Below are positions 1 to 8,899 of a DNA stretch of 64,000 bases, piece after piece. Source of the DNA: Lactobacillus intestinalis (GTDB lineage Bacteria > Bacillota > Bacilli > Lactobacillales > Lactobacillaceae); the NCBI RefSeq assembly GCF_024397795.1, contig NZ_CP072983.1, positions 1,426,001 to 1,490,000 of the forward strand, in the 5' to 3' direction. A program made the position numbers and the translations under genes. Numbering within the stretch: position 1 is the first letter of the stretch; every line of letters begins with the position of its first letter. Below the pieces are notes generated by a model that searched no databases, had not been told where the DNA came from, and saw only the letters and a program-made list of their open reading frames with translations.

Positions 1-406
1 GAACCACTTTTTTAGCTTCAGGAATCACATCTCCCACATTAGGGTGAACTGCACCCATAGTATCCCCAACTTGGTCAGGAGTACGTTTAGCCTTCATCTT
101 ATAATTAGGATTGGTTGGACGATTGTACCATAAAAATTGATTGTTATCATCAACAAAAGTTAATTCCCCAATAGTACTGCGAAGCATCCAGTTAAGTTGA
201 TCCACTGTCATTAACCCTGCATCTAGTTTTACATAGTCGCTACCTTCAGCTGCATGAACTTTTTTAGCTGCTTTTTCAAGCCAATCTGGATCATTTTTGT
301 CAATTCCCTCAATTGTAGTACCAGCTTCGGACTTTCCTTCTGCCTTGAAATCTTCTTTCATATATTCATCGGGATTCATATCTTTAAGCCACTTAGGTTC
401 TGCCAT
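1..406 (-). CDS. PAS-like domain protein, N-terminal part (3' end outside window)
   Basis: The first 135 codons of a gene leaving the window on the left are visible. The ATG at 406 follows an AAGGAG box with 8 nt spacing. The protein starts MAEPKWLKDMNPDEYMKEDF and is acidic and soluble at first. From about residue 65 it reads like a PAS fold of the kind found in DUF438-type proteins: a strand FVDDNNQFLWYNRP, then RTPDQVGDTMGAVHP, where the GxxMxxxHP element is typical of that group. Such domains sense redox state or small ligands. The ligand and any C-terminal output domain cannot be seen. No signal peptide or membrane segment is present in this part. Confidence 0.6.
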   Translation of the reverse strand, partial: MAEPKWLKDMNPDEYMKEDFKAEGKSEAGTTIEGIDKNDPDWLEKAAKKVHAAEGSDYVKLDAGLMTVDQLNWMLRSTIGELTFVDDNNQFLWYNRPTNPNYKMKAKRTPDQVGDTMGAVHPNVGDVIPEAKKVV

Positions 407-525
407 AATTAAAACTCCTTTGATAAACACAAACTTTGTACAAATCCATTGTATTATGTAAGCTGTTTCATAGCAAGGAAATAGCTAATTTAATTAATAC
501 AAGTATATTTATTTTATATAAAAAA

Positions 526-2130
526 TCACATTTTTGTTTCTATGCGATGCTTATCCAAATGAACAATTTTATCAAACATCGATTTTTCTTTTTCTGAAAT
601 TTTATGGGCTACTTCAATAACAGCGATTTTTGGATTTTCAAGTAAAGTTTTATGAATTGCTAAGGATAAATTAGGATCTAACGCACTAGTAGCTTCATCA
701 GCTAACAAAATTGGTCTTTGGGACAAAAGTGCGCGTGCAATCTCAACCCGCTGAATCTGTCCTCCAGATAAATTATTCCCACCTTCGCCGACATTGCTAT
801 CTAGGCCATGTTCTTTTACCAAATCTTCTAAGCCAGCTTCTTTAATTGCTGCTTGTAATTCTTTATCACTTACTTTTCTACCCAACGTGATATTAAAGCG
901 CAAAGTATCATCAAACATAAATGGCTTTTGATTCACATAGGAATAAAAATTATGAGCCTTTTCCCAGTTGCCTGAAACATTTTTCCGATTGATGATAATC
1001 TCTCCATTTTTCGGCTTTTTTAATCCTAACATTAATCTTAAAAGGGTTGTTTTTCCCCAACCGCTTGGAGCCATCAAGAGAACCTTTTCACCAGGCTGAA
1101 CATCCAAGTTTACATTTTCAAAAATCCGTTTTTTATCTTTATGCGTTACATAAGATAAATCCCGAATTTGCATCCCTTCAAAATCACCTGGAATATGCTT
1201 ATTATGCTTAAACGTATAGTTGAGAGCCTTCTTAGTTTTTTCCCACATTGGAACTGTAGATTTAACTTGATTAAATTCATTAAAAAGCGTTACAACTGGC
1301 GTTATGAAGTTCATTGCCAAGTCAACCATCATTACCAGCGTTCCCACTTCTAATTGGCCTTGCATCATTAAAATACCGCCAATTGTACATGGAATTATAA
1401 AACAAAACAATTCAGCAGCAGAATAAATTAATTCCAATGCCCACGCTTGAGTTAAGGACATTTTTCTCAAAGCATTTTCCATATTGCGAGCAGCGTTAAT
1501 AGCACGGCTCACTATATCTTCTTGGACATTATATAATTTAGCTGATTGAGCTCCGTTTAAAGAGTCAGAAACATTCTGGGTATAAATTGCATTCTTGGCT
1601 GCCCAAATTTTTGATTTTTTGGTAATAACCGAACTGGTAATCATTTGAATTAAGGCTGGCACAATCATTGCCACTACAAAAACTACAGTCATTTGCCAAG
1701 AAGAATAAAAAGCAAAACTAATTGCACCAATAAAAGTCAATCCTTGTAAAATCATATCCAATTGAGCATTTACACGATTTGTTTCAATCTGTTTTAAATC
1801 ATTAGTCAATAAAGATAATCCATTTTTGATATCTGGATTACCCTGATCTACTAAATAAGTTAGATTCGCTCTCTTAAAAACCATATTTACGTCTCGAACA
1901 ATAGTCATTTTAACCGTTTCATATACAAAATTACTTGCCATAAAACATAATTGACCAAGTCCAGTTAAAATTGCCAAACGAACTAGATGCATGTAATCAT
2001 GCGATCCCGAAGAAGCAACATTAAGCATAATTTTGATCATATAAGCAACAAAGACAATATTACAGGCTTTAATTGCTGCCAAAATTGTAAACAACACAAC
2101 TTGGCTTTTTTTCGCATATTTTAAACTCAT
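526..2130 (-). CDS. ABC exporter half-transporter (fused membrane and ATPase domains)
   Basis: A 534-residue ABC half-transporter of the exporter type that should work as a homodimer in the membrane. Residues 1-290 form a transmembrane domain with about six hydrophobic helices. Residues 320-534 form the ATPase, with Walker A APSGWGKT at 354-361, the signature LSGGQ near 457 and Walker B ILLADEATSALD near 475. It stands alone and no peptide substrate gene or accessory protein is adjacent, so the substrate (drug, lipid or peptide) is unknown. The length is slightly short for the family (about 570-600) because the linker is compact. Family assignment is firm and substrate is open. Confidence 0.9.
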   Translation of the reverse strand: MSLKYAKKSQVVLFTILAAIKACNIVFVAYMIKIMLNVASSGSHDYMHLVRLAILTGLGQLCFMASNFVYETVKMTIVRDVNMVFKRANLTYLVDQGNPDIKNGLSLLTNDLKQIETNRVNAQLDMILQGLTFIGAISFAFYSSWQMTVVFVVAMIVPALIQMITSSVITKKSKIWAAKNAIYTQNVSDSLNGAQSAKLYNVQEDIVSRAINAARNMENALRKMSLTQAWALELIYSAAELFCFIIPCTIGGILMMQGQLEVGTLVMMVDLAMNFITPVVTLFNEFNQVKSTVPMWEKTKKALNYTFKHNKHIPGDFEGMQIRDLSYVTHKDKKRIFENVNLDVQPGEKVLLMAPSGWGKTTLLRLMLGLKKPKNGEIIINRKNVSGNWEKAHNFYSYVNQKPFMFDDTLRFNITLGRKVSDKELQAAIKEAGLEDLVKEHGLDSNVGEGGNNLSGGQIQRVEIARALLSQRPILLADEATSALDPNLSLAIHKTLLENPKIAVIEVAHKISEKEKSMFDKIVHLDKHRIETKM

Positions 2131-2258
2131 AAAAACTGCTTTTTCCCTTCAAACTTATTACTGGAAACATTATACGCGAAAAGGTAGCAACTTCTCAAAT
2201 TAGCTAGATATCAACGAATGATGTAGAATGGAAAGAAATGTTGAAAAGGAGTTTGAAA

Positions 2259-3173
2259 ATGAAGACAGGTACTAAAATTATTACTCTAGACAACGGTTAT
2301 CATCTTTGGACTAATACTCAAGGTGAAGGTGACATTCATTTACTCGCTCTTCACGGCGGTCCTGGCGGTAATCACGAATACTGGGAAGATACTGCAGCAC
2401 AATTGAAGAAGCAAGGTCTTAATGTTCAAGTTACCATGTATGACCAATTAGGTTCTTTATATTCAGATCAACCTGATTATTCTGATCCAGAAATTGCCAA
2501 GAAATACCTAACTTATGAATACTTTTTAGATGAAGTTGACGAAGTTCGAGAAAAATTAGGCTTAGACAATTTCTATTTAATTGGTCAAAGTTGGGGTGGC
2601 TTGTTAGTTCAAGAATATGCTGTAAAATACGGTCAGCACTTAAAGGGTGCTATCATTTCTTCAATGGTTGATGAAATTGACGAATACGTAGAATCTGTAA
2701 ACCGTCGCCGTCAAGAAGTTCTTCCACAAAGTGAAATTGATTTCATGCATAAATGTGAAGAAAATAATGACTACGATAACAAACGTTACCAAGATGACGT
2801 TCAAATTTTAAACATTAACTTTGTCGATAGAAAGCAGCCTTCAAAGCTTTACCACTTAAAGGATATTGGTGGCAGTGATGTTTACCATGCATTCCAAGGT
2901 GACAATGAATTTGTCATTACTGGGAAACTTAAAGATTGGCACTTTAGAGATCAATTAAAGAACATTAAGGTTCCAACTCTTTTAACTTTTGGTGAACAAG
3001 AAACAATGCCAATTTCTACTGCTAAAATTATGCAAAAAGAAATTCCAAATTCTCGTTTAGTAACTACACCAGATGGTGGTCATCACCACATGGTTGATAA
3101 TCCAGATGTTTATTATAAACACTTAGCCGACTTTATCCGTGAAGTTGAAAATGGTAGTTTCAAAGGTGAATAA
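2259..3173 (+). CDS. pepI: Proline iminopeptidase-family alpha/beta hydrolase
   Basis: A 304-residue peptidase S33-type alpha/beta hydrolase. The family releases N-terminal proline from small peptides in the cytoplasm, which supports growth of lactobacilli on milk or host protein. HGGPGG at 32-37 is the oxyanion-hole motif of the family. The nucleophile elbow GQSWGG puts the serine at 111, and the catalytic histidine lies in GGHHH near 275. The reading frame opens at 2238, but the AAAAGGAG box at about 2243-2250 sits 8 nt before the ATG at 2259, so that start is chosen. It is monocistronic and ends at a strong terminator. Other S33 aminopeptidase specificities are possible. Confidence 0.85.
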   Translation: MKTGTKIITLDNGYHLWTNTQGEGDIHLLALHGGPGGNHEYWEDTAAQLKKQGLNVQVTMYDQLGSLYSDQPDYSDPEIAKKYLTYEYFLDEVDEVREKLGLDNFYLIGQSWGGLLVQEYAVKYGQHLKGAIISSMVDEIDEYVESVNRRRQEVLPQSEIDFMHKCEENNDYDNKRYQDDVQILNINFVDRKQPSKLYHLKDIGGSDVYHAFQGDNEFVITGKLKDWHFRDQLKNIKVPTLLTFGEQETMPISTAKIMQKEIPNSRLVTTPDGGHHHMVDNPDVYYKHLADFIREVENGSFKGE

Positions 3174-3178
3174 CCAAT

Positions 3179-3221
3179 AAAATAGCCCCTAGATTTTTTT
3201 GGAATCTAGAGGCTATTTTTT
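3179..3221 (+). terminator. Bidirectional terminator between pepI and the bile hydrolase gene
   Basis: A long stem with arms AATAGCCcCTAGATT and AATCTAGaGGCTATT around a T-rich loop, with A and T runs on the two sides. It lies between two convergent genes and can stop transcription from both. Confidence 0.85.
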
Positions 3222-3231
3222 GATCCAAATT

Positions 3232-4182
3232 CTAATAAATTGTAAGTTTATTTAAGCTTAAATTTTCATCAGTAATAGTATATTTTTTCAACTCAAAATC
3301 AGTAGCATAATTACAATAATATGTCTTCGTTTTTGATGAATAGCAAGCTGTGTAAACCGTATATTCATCTTTTCCTTGATTATTAATGACGCTTCCTTTT
3401 ACCATAGCGACTGACTTCAAAATATTAAAGAATTTTGCCACATTCGCAGTTTCACCTTTTTGAGTAGGATAATTTGCATTCAAATATGCTACTTTGGCAA
3501 ATCGAGAAGCAGGAATACTATCGCCCGGTAAACCCAAGCTACCAGTACCAACGCCCCATGGCATAACCTCTTGGCCATTCCAATTTTGAAGCGTAGCATC
3601 ATGAGGACTCAAGCCAGTATAATTTCCTAAATTAGTTACTTGCCAATTAAAATCTGGACTATTAGTTAAAACGCCTAACTTATCTTCAAAAACTTTCATC
3701 CCATATTGTTTAGAAACTTCTACAACTATTGCTTCTTCATTATCACTGATAATCCAGTGAAGAGGAGCAACTGCAAAATCTGAATTAATAGCTTCACTGA
3801 CTAAGTTTACATTTTTCAAAGCTTCCTTTACTTCTTTAACTGTAGTAAAGTTTTGCGTTACCCAAAGCATAATCTCATAAGAGGCTAAATTAATTTTTCC
3901 ATTCACTGGTTCTTTACTAAATTGGGCATAATGAGGGAAGTTTAAACCAGCTATTCCCAAGCCATCTTCATTAAAGCAATCAAAATAAGAAGGATAACCA
4001 TCTACTACGATACCCATCCCAATAACAGCTTTGCTAGTCTTGGTATCAGCTAGAAATTTATATGGTAAAGGATAATTACGTGGCGTAACGATTACTTTTT
4101 CACCATAATCTTGGCCCACATCAAGATTTCTACCAAAATACAAATTTCCTTGATCATCTGTAAATCTTAAACCTGTACACAT
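3232..4182 (-). CDS. cbsH: Conjugated bile salt hydrolase (choloylglycine hydrolase)
   Basis: A 316-residue Ntn-hydrolase that cleaves glycine- or taurine-conjugated bile salts to free bile acid and amino acid in the cytoplasm. The start MCTGLRF exposes the catalytic Cys2 after removal of Met. The other conserved active-site residues are in place: Arg18, Asp21 (GRNLD), Asn81 (GLNFP), Asn174 (LTNSP) and Arg227 (PASRF). It is the last gene of a three-gene operon, only 2 nt after the second transporter. This matches the cbsT1-cbsT2-cbsH-beta operon described in L. johnsonii. Taurine versus glycine preference cannot be read from the sequence. Confidence 0.97.
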   Translation of the reverse strand: MCTGLRFTDDQGNLYFGRNLDVGQDYGEKVIVTPRNYPLPYKFLADTKTSKAVIGMGIVVDGYPSYFDCFNEDGLGIAGLNFPHYAQFSKEPVNGKINLASYEIMLWVTQNFTTVKEVKEALKNVNLVSEAINSDFAVAPLHWIISDNEEAIVVEVSKQYGMKVFEDKLGVLTNSPDFNWQVTNLGNYTGLSPHDATLQNWNGQEVMPWGVGTGSLGLPGDSIPASRFAKVAYLNANYPTQKGETANVAKFFNILKSVAMVKGSVINNQGKDEYTVYTACYSSKTKTYYCNYATDFELKKYTITDENLSLNKLTIY

Positions 4183-4184
4183 TT

Positions 4185-5543
4185 TTAATTCTCCTTAACT
4201 TTAGCTTTTTGATTTTGATGTTTAGCAATATAAACTCTTTGAATTTTCTTAATCCTAATTACTGAAATGACTAAAAGTACAAAGCCCACAATTACAAAGG
4301 CCATCATGAAGTACCATGCCACTGTAAAACTCGCTTTTCCTTTAATTATTCCAAATAATGGTGCACCAATAGCAAATCCAATCGCATAGGCTAGACCTAC
4401 ATACCCTAACATTACTCCTTGATCTTTAGCACCAAACAAATCTTTTGCCATGAATGCTGGGCCAGACATATAGCTAAATACGGCCAAACCACAAAAAATT
4501 GAATAAGCTATTCCGGCTACTTTGCTCACATGGGAACCATATGGTTGCAAACTTACAAAGATCATCATGGCAATAGATAAAACATACATGCATCCCGCAT
4601 ATGTCATAGATTTAGCTGTACCAAATTTATCAAATAAGATTCCACCGGATACATTACCAATTAAACAACCAACTCCATACATGGATCCTATTAGACCAAC
4701 ATCTGTTAATGATAATTTAGTATCAAGAAAAGCGGCATAATCTTCATTTAAAGAAGCTAGACCTAAACCAATAATTAGAAAGCCCAAACTAAAAATCCAA
4801 AACCATTTCATTTTTAAAACTTGCTTACCGCTCCAGCCTTGGAATTCTTCTGCTTTTGCCTTTTCTTGGGCGGCTTTACTTTCTTTCAATTCTTGTTCGC
4901 TAACCACAATTTCATTCTTTTTAGGCGTTCTAATAAATATTGCAATAATTACACCTACAACTAGCAGTGCAATCGCAAAAATAAAGAAAGGAGCCATCGA
5001 AGTTAGATGGCCAGTTTTAGTATTACCAGTCATAAAGTGCTTTAAGATTGCTTGAGTAGCAGGTTGCAAAAAGATATTACCAATCGAACCACCACAAAAG
5101 GCAACTCCTAAGGCAGCCCCACGACCTTTTGCAGGAAACCAGTGATTAATTACCCAAGGAACACCTTGTCCAGAATAAAATGTTGAACCAATCATACAAA
5201 TGATAGCTGCAATATAGAATTCTGGTAGTTTTGTACTAATTCCAAAAATTACGTAGGCAACTGCTGAAAGACCAATACCGATTAAGTACATTACCCTAAA
5301 ATTTATCTTTTCAAGACCTTTACCAATAAATGGAGATGCGACAGATGCCGCAATAGCACCAAATGTAAAAATCAAGGTATAAGAAGCGAGCGTAAAATGG
5401 AATGTATTAACTAACGGGTGGACAAAAAGTGGTTGAATATTTTGAGCAATACCATAAGGAATGGCTTGAGTAAGCATACAAAGAAATACCATAAAGTACT
5501 TATATGCTTTGCTGACAGTTTTTTCATTACTTGCACTAGCCAT
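4185..5543 (-). CDS. cbsT2: Conjugated bile salt transporter, MFS family
   Basis: A 452-residue major facilitator superfamily protein with about 12 membrane helices and a charged central loop (near 200-240). It resembles the oxalate/formate antiporter branch of the MFS. A GTG at 5552 opens the frame, but AGAAAGAGG lies 8 nt before the ATG at 5543, which begins MASASNEK, so 5543 is the likely start. It is about 75-80 percent identical by eye to the gene upstream, so the pair is a tandem duplication. In L. johnsonii these proteins are reported to take up conjugated bile salts for the adjacent hydrolase. An exchange of conjugated for free bile acid is a plausible mechanism but not shown by sequence. 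Confidence 0.93.
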   Translation of the reverse strand: MASASNEKTVSKAYKYFMVFLCMLTQAIPYGIAQNIQPLFVHPLVNTFHFTLASYTLIFTFGAIAASVASPFIGKGLEKINFRVMYLIGIGLSAVAYVIFGISTKLPEFYIAAIICMIGSTFYSGQGVPWVINHWFPAKGRGAALGVAFCGGSIGNIFLQPATQAILKHFMTGNTKTGHLTSMAPFFIFAIALLVVGVIIAIFIRTPKKNEIVVSEQELKESKAAQEKAKAEEFQGWSGKQVLKMKWFWIFSLGFLIIGLGLASLNEDYAAFLDTKLSLTDVGLIGSMYGVGCLIGNVSGGILFDKFGTAKSMTYAGCMYVLSIAMMIFVSLQPYGSHVSKVAGIAYSIFCGLAVFSYMSGPAFMAKDLFGAKDQGVMLGYVGLAYAIGFAIGAPLFGIIKGKASFTVAWYFMMAFVIVGFVLLVISVIRIKKIQRVYIAKHQNQKAKVKEN

Positions 5544-5568
5544 GACAAACACCTCTTTCTAAATAATC

Positions 5569-6924
5569 TTATTTATCTAAAACAATTTCAGGCTTATCTG
5601 CTACCATTTGCTTTTGAATATCTTTAATTCTGATTGCAGCAATTACTAGCAATATGAAGCCAATCGTTACAAAACCAATAGTGAAGCACCAAGCAATCGT
5701 AAAATTGGTAATTCCTTTTATTACACCAAAGAGAGGTGCACCAATAGCAAATCCAATCGCATAAGCTAAACTAATGTATCCCAAGTTAACTCCTTGTGCT
5801 TTTGAACCAAATAAGCTTTTAGCCATAAATGCTGGACCAGACATATAGCTAAATACTGATAGGCCACTTGTAATAGCCCAACCCATACCAGCATACAAAC
5901 TTATCCTACTGTCATAGGGATGAAATGAAATAAAGATCATCATCAAAATCGAAATAATTAACATAATTCCAGCATAAGTCATTGATTTAGCTGTACCGAA
6001 CTTATCGAATAAATATCCTCCAGAGATATTTCCGACAATACCCGCTACACCAAAAACAGATCCAATAATTCCTACTTCAGTCAGTGATAATTTAGTATCT
6101 AAAAAGGCCGCATAATCTTCATTTAAAGAAGCTAACCCTAAGCCAATAATCATGAAGCCAATACTAAAAATCCAGAACCATTTCATCTTTAAAACTTGTT
6201 TACCTGTCCAACCTTGAAATTCGTGAGCAGCTTTTTCATGAGCTACTTTTTTATTCTCTTTAACTTCATCTTTAGATGCTAAAGCTTCAGTTGGCTTAGG
6301 TACTCGAATGAATGCTGCGATTATTAATCCGGCAATTAATAAGATAGCTGCAAAAATAAAGAACGGCGCCATCGAAGTTAAATGACCAGTCTTAGTATTA
6401 CCAGTCATAAAATGCTTCAATATTTCCTGGGTAATAGGTTGAAGAAAAATATCACCAATTGACCCACCACAAAAGGCAAGTCCTAATGCAACGCCACGAC
6501 CCTTTAAAGGAAACCAGTGATTAATTACCCATGGAACACCTTGACCAGAATAGAACGTTGAACCTACCATACATACTATCCCAGCTATATAAAATCCTGG
6601 CAGTTTCGTACTTATCCCAAAAATGACATAGGCACCAGCTGACAAAACAATACCAATGATATATAGAAGTTTAAAGTTTACTTTTTGTAATGCTTTTCCG
6701 ACAAAAGGTGAAACTATTGAACCAACTACAGCACCAAAAGTAAAAATTAATGTATAAGAAGCTAATGTAAAATGAAAAGTATTAACTAATGGGTGTACAA
6801 ATAAAGGCTGTATTAACTGAGCAACTCCATAAGGGATAGCTTGAGTTAACATACACAGAAACACCATAAAATATTTATAGCCTTTACTTACAACTTTTTT
6901 ATTTGTTGAAAGGTTATCAGCCAT
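5569..6924 (-). CDS. cbsT1: Conjugated bile salt transporter, MFS family (first copy)
   Basis: A 451-residue, 12-helix MFS protein and the first gene of the bile operon. The frame opens with TTG at 6951. The ATG at 6924 (MADNLSTNKK) is preceded by GAAAGAGAG about 10 nt upstream and is preferred. It shares long identical stretches with the next gene, for example QGVPWVINHWFP and LNEDYAAFLDTKLSLT. The main differences are in the central loop, the last helices and the C-terminal tail. The stop is 25 nt before the next start, so the genes are cotranscribed from a promoter at 6955-6983. The role in bile salt uptake is inferred from the known L. johnsonii operon. Confidence 0.93.
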   Translation of the reverse strand: MADNLSTNKKVVSKGYKYFMVFLCMLTQAIPYGVAQLIQPLFVHPLVNTFHFTLASYTLIFTFGAVVGSIVSPFVGKALQKVNFKLLYIIGIVLSAGAYVIFGISTKLPGFYIAGIVCMVGSTFYSGQGVPWVINHWFPLKGRGVALGLAFCGGSIGDIFLQPITQEILKHFMTGNTKTGHLTSMAPFFIFAAILLIAGLIIAAFIRVPKPTEALASKDEVKENKKVAHEKAAHEFQGWTGKQVLKMKWFWIFSIGFMIIGLGLASLNEDYAAFLDTKLSLTEVGIIGSVFGVAGIVGNISGGYLFDKFGTAKSMTYAGIMLIISILMMIFISFHPYDSRISLYAGMGWAITSGLSVFSYMSGPAFMAKSLFGSKAQGVNLGYISLAYAIGFAIGAPLFGVIKGITNFTIAWCFTIGFVTIGFILLVIAAIRIKDIQKQMVADKPEIVLDK

Positions 6925-6954
6925 AGCGATACATCTCTCTTTCAAGTCCAAAAT

Positions 6955-6983
6955 ATATTATTGTATGCACTTTCAGTATTCAA
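6955..6983 (-). promoter_or_regulatory. Candidate promoter of the bile salt operon
   Basis: Reading on the minus strand, TTGAAT (6983-6978), a 17 nt spacer and TAATAT (6960-6955) lie about 30 nt before the cbsT1 ATG. No other promoter-like pair is closer. This is a pattern match only. Confidence 0.5.
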
Positions 6984-7161
6984 CAAATATTTAGTAATCA
7001 CAAATAAAACGGCTTATTATATTATAATTATTAATTTCAAATTATTAAGAAAAGACTAAACCGATTTAAATACTATCTAAATTTTAGATTTATATATGAT
7101 TTACATGTATAATTATGTGTATACAAGTAAGCGATTTTACGTAGATATAGGAGAATGTATT

Positions 7162-7779
7162 ATGTCAAAAATAACAACTTTTGGAAAAGTAACAGCTTCA
7201 ATTGCTTTAGCATCCCTTATGCTAGCTGGATGTAGTTCAAACAATGATTCCTCCCAAAGCAATTCTTCCACTAAAAATAGTTCTAAGGTAAGTTCCACTA
7301 AAAGCCAAACTAAAAAAGCAGTAAAAGAAAATACTACTAAGCTTAAAACTCAAGAAATTAACTTAAGTCAGTCTGAAGCTTTAAATAAGTTCAATGAACA
7401 ATTTAAAGACAAAAAAATCAAAGAAATTGACTTAGAACTTGAAAATAATAAGTATATTTACAAAATTGATGGCTTTGACATGAATAAAGAATATACAGTT
7501 AATATCGATGCTAATTCTGGAAAGATTTTAAATACTCATTCCGAGAAACTTGATTTAGACGAACATTTACAAAAAGGAATTAACCTAGATAAAACTATTA
7601 GTCGTGAAGAAGCAAGTAAAATTGCTGAAAAACATGCTACAGGTACTAGCCAAGAATGGAAGTTAGAACAGGACAATAATCAAACCATTTGGGAAGTTAA
7701 GGTCGTTAGTGCTAACAAAGAAACCGATGTTAAAATTGATGCAATTAATAAGAAAGTATTACATGTTGAAAAAGACTAA
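7162..7779 (+). CDS. Lipoprotein with two PepSY domains
   Basis: A 205-residue lipoprotein. The frame opens at 7096, but the box TAGGAG 9 nt upstream fixes the start at 7162 (MSKITTFGK). The signal peptide ends in LMLAGC, so Cys24 should be lipidated and the protein anchored outside the membrane. A Ser/Asn/Lys linker follows, then two PepSY repeats, each with the pattern (I/Y)xYxIxGxD...NIDAxSGKIL. PepSY domains are thought to inhibit or bind proteases at the cell surface, but this is not shown here. A paralogue without a lipobox lies at 9366-9959. A terminator follows directly. Confidence 0.85.
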   Translation: MSKITTFGKVTASIALASLMLAGCSSNNDSSQSNSSTKNSSKVSSTKSQTKKAVKENTTKLKTQEINLSQSEALNKFNEQFKDKKIKEIDLELENNKYIYKIDGFDMNKEYTVNIDANSGKILNTHSEKLDLDEHLQKGINLDKTISREEASKIAEKHATGTSQEWKLEQDNNQTIWEVKVVSANKETDVKIDAINKKVLHVEKD

Positions 7780-7781
7780 AG

Positions 7782-7808
7782 AAAAAAGCTCCAAAATGGA
7801 GCTTTTTT
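7782..7808 (+). terminator. Terminator after the PepSY lipoprotein
   Basis: AAAAAAGCTCC and GGAGCTTTTTT form an 11-bp stem around AAAAT. It lies between convergent genes, so it can act in both directions. Confidence 0.85.
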
Positions 7809-7810
7809 AG

Positions 7811-8332
7811 TTAATCTAATTTTTTAGCTAAAATATAATCAATTTGTGGGTCTTCTCCCACTTGAAATACATGCTGTCCCACCCTAGTGAAGCCATCTTT
7901 TTTATAAAACTTTTGAGCAATTAAATTATTTTCATAAACTCCTAGCCACATATAATCATAATTTTCTTTACGAGCAATTTCTTCAGCTAATTTAATTAAA
8001 ACAAGTCCTAATCCTTGATGTTGAAACTTTTGTCTCAAATAAATCCGTTCTACTTCCAGAGCGTTGGGTTTTACGTTTTCAGTTTGGGCAGAATTGACAT
8101 TCACTTTTAGATAACCGGCCACTTCGTCTTTTACCATCAAAAAGAAAAAGCGACTATCAGAATTATTAATCTGAGCGAGCAATTTTTCCGTAGCATAATC
8201 TTCTTTTAAGAATCGTGCCATATCCGCAGGTGCAGTATATTCATCAAAGGTAGCCTTAAAAGTTTCCCGGGAAATAGCTTGCAGTTCTTTTACATCATTT
8301 TCTGTTACATCTTTAATTGTATATTCCACCAT
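7811..8332 (-). CDS. GNAT-family N-acetyltransferase
   Basis: A 173-residue acetyltransferase of the GNAT fold. The acetyl-CoA binding stretch RQKFQHQGLGLVLIKLAEE (motif A, QxxGxG/A type) and the later LGVYENNLIAQKFYKKDGF (motif B) are clear. The frame opens with TTG, but the ATG at 8332 overlaps the TGA stop of the upstream MarR gene (TGATG), which points to translational coupling. This makes it the partner gene of the regulator. Relatives act on small amines, antibiotics or protein N-termini, and the substrate here cannot be predicted. Confidence 0.88.
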   Translation of the reverse strand: MVEYTIKDVTENDVKELQAISRETFKATFDEYTAPADMARFLKEDYATEKLLAQINNSDSRFFFLMVKDEVAGYLKVNVNSAQTENVKPNALEVERIYLRQKFQHQGLGLVLIKLAEEIARKENYDYMWLGVYENNLIAQKFYKKDGFTRVGQHVFQVGEDPQIDYILAKKLD

Positions 8333-8787
8333 CAATATTCTCTCTTTCCACCATTTTTAACAAAATGCCAATTTTGATCTACATTTTGTTCAACTTTACT
8401 GAGTAATTTATTTAACTGCTTTCTCTCACTTTGATCCAGTCCTCTTAATGCCATCTGATTCGAGAAACTATTCTCTTTTTCAATTACTTGAGCTAACTCT
8501 TTTCCCTTTTCAGTTACAAATAAATGCCGAATCTTTTTATTATTAGGATCTGACTTCTTCACTACCAATTCTTGTCTCTCTAATTTTTGAATGCTCCGAG
8601 CTACTGTTGTTCTATCCATACTCAAAATTTCTGCAATACGATCCGAAATCATTCCGGGATTTTCATAAATTCTTACTAAGTATAAATATTGACCTCGAGT
8701 GAGTTTAATCTGCTTGAATTCAATGTTGGCAATTGAATCCAGAGCCCTTGAAATTGTGCCAATTTTTCTTAAAGTATCTTTTTCCAT
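8332..8787 (-). CDS. MarR-family transcriptional regulator
   Basis: A 151-residue winged-helix regulator. The DNA-binding part spans about residues 30-95, with the recognition segment MISDRIAEILSMDRTTVARSIQKLE and the wing KKSDPNNKKIRHLFVTEKG. Helices at both ends should make the dimer interface. GTGAGG lies 6 nt before the ATG at 8787 (MEKDTLRK), which is preferred to the upstream GTG. It overlaps the GNAT gene by one base and is divergent from the DUF1304 gene at 8900. A perfect 8-bp inverted repeat at 8821-8838 in the shared promoter region is the probable operator, suggesting autoregulation and control of both sides. Confidence 0.92.
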   Translation of the reverse strand: MEKDTLRKIGTISRALDSIANIEFKQIKLTRGQYLYLVRIYENPGMISDRIAEILSMDRTTVARSIQKLERQELVVKKSDPNNKKIRHLFVTEKGKELAQVIEKENSFSNQMALRGLDQSERKQLNKLLSKVEQNVDQNWHFVKNGGKREY

Positions 8788-8820
8788 AACTAACCTCACT
8801 TATCAAAGTTTAATATATTT

Positions 8821-8838
8821 TTGTTGTAAATACAACAA
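8821..8838. promoter_or_regulatory. Palindromic operator candidate for the MarR regulator
   Basis: TTGTTGTA-AA-TACAACAA is a perfect 8-bp inverted repeat with a 2-bp centre in the 112-bp region between the divergent MarR gene and the DUF1304 gene. Size and symmetry fit a MarR dimer site. Confidence 0.65.
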
Positions 8839-8899
8839 AAATATAATGATAGCAGTTCTCTTATGAATAGGGTAATATTAAGAAGAGGAGGAAAAATTT

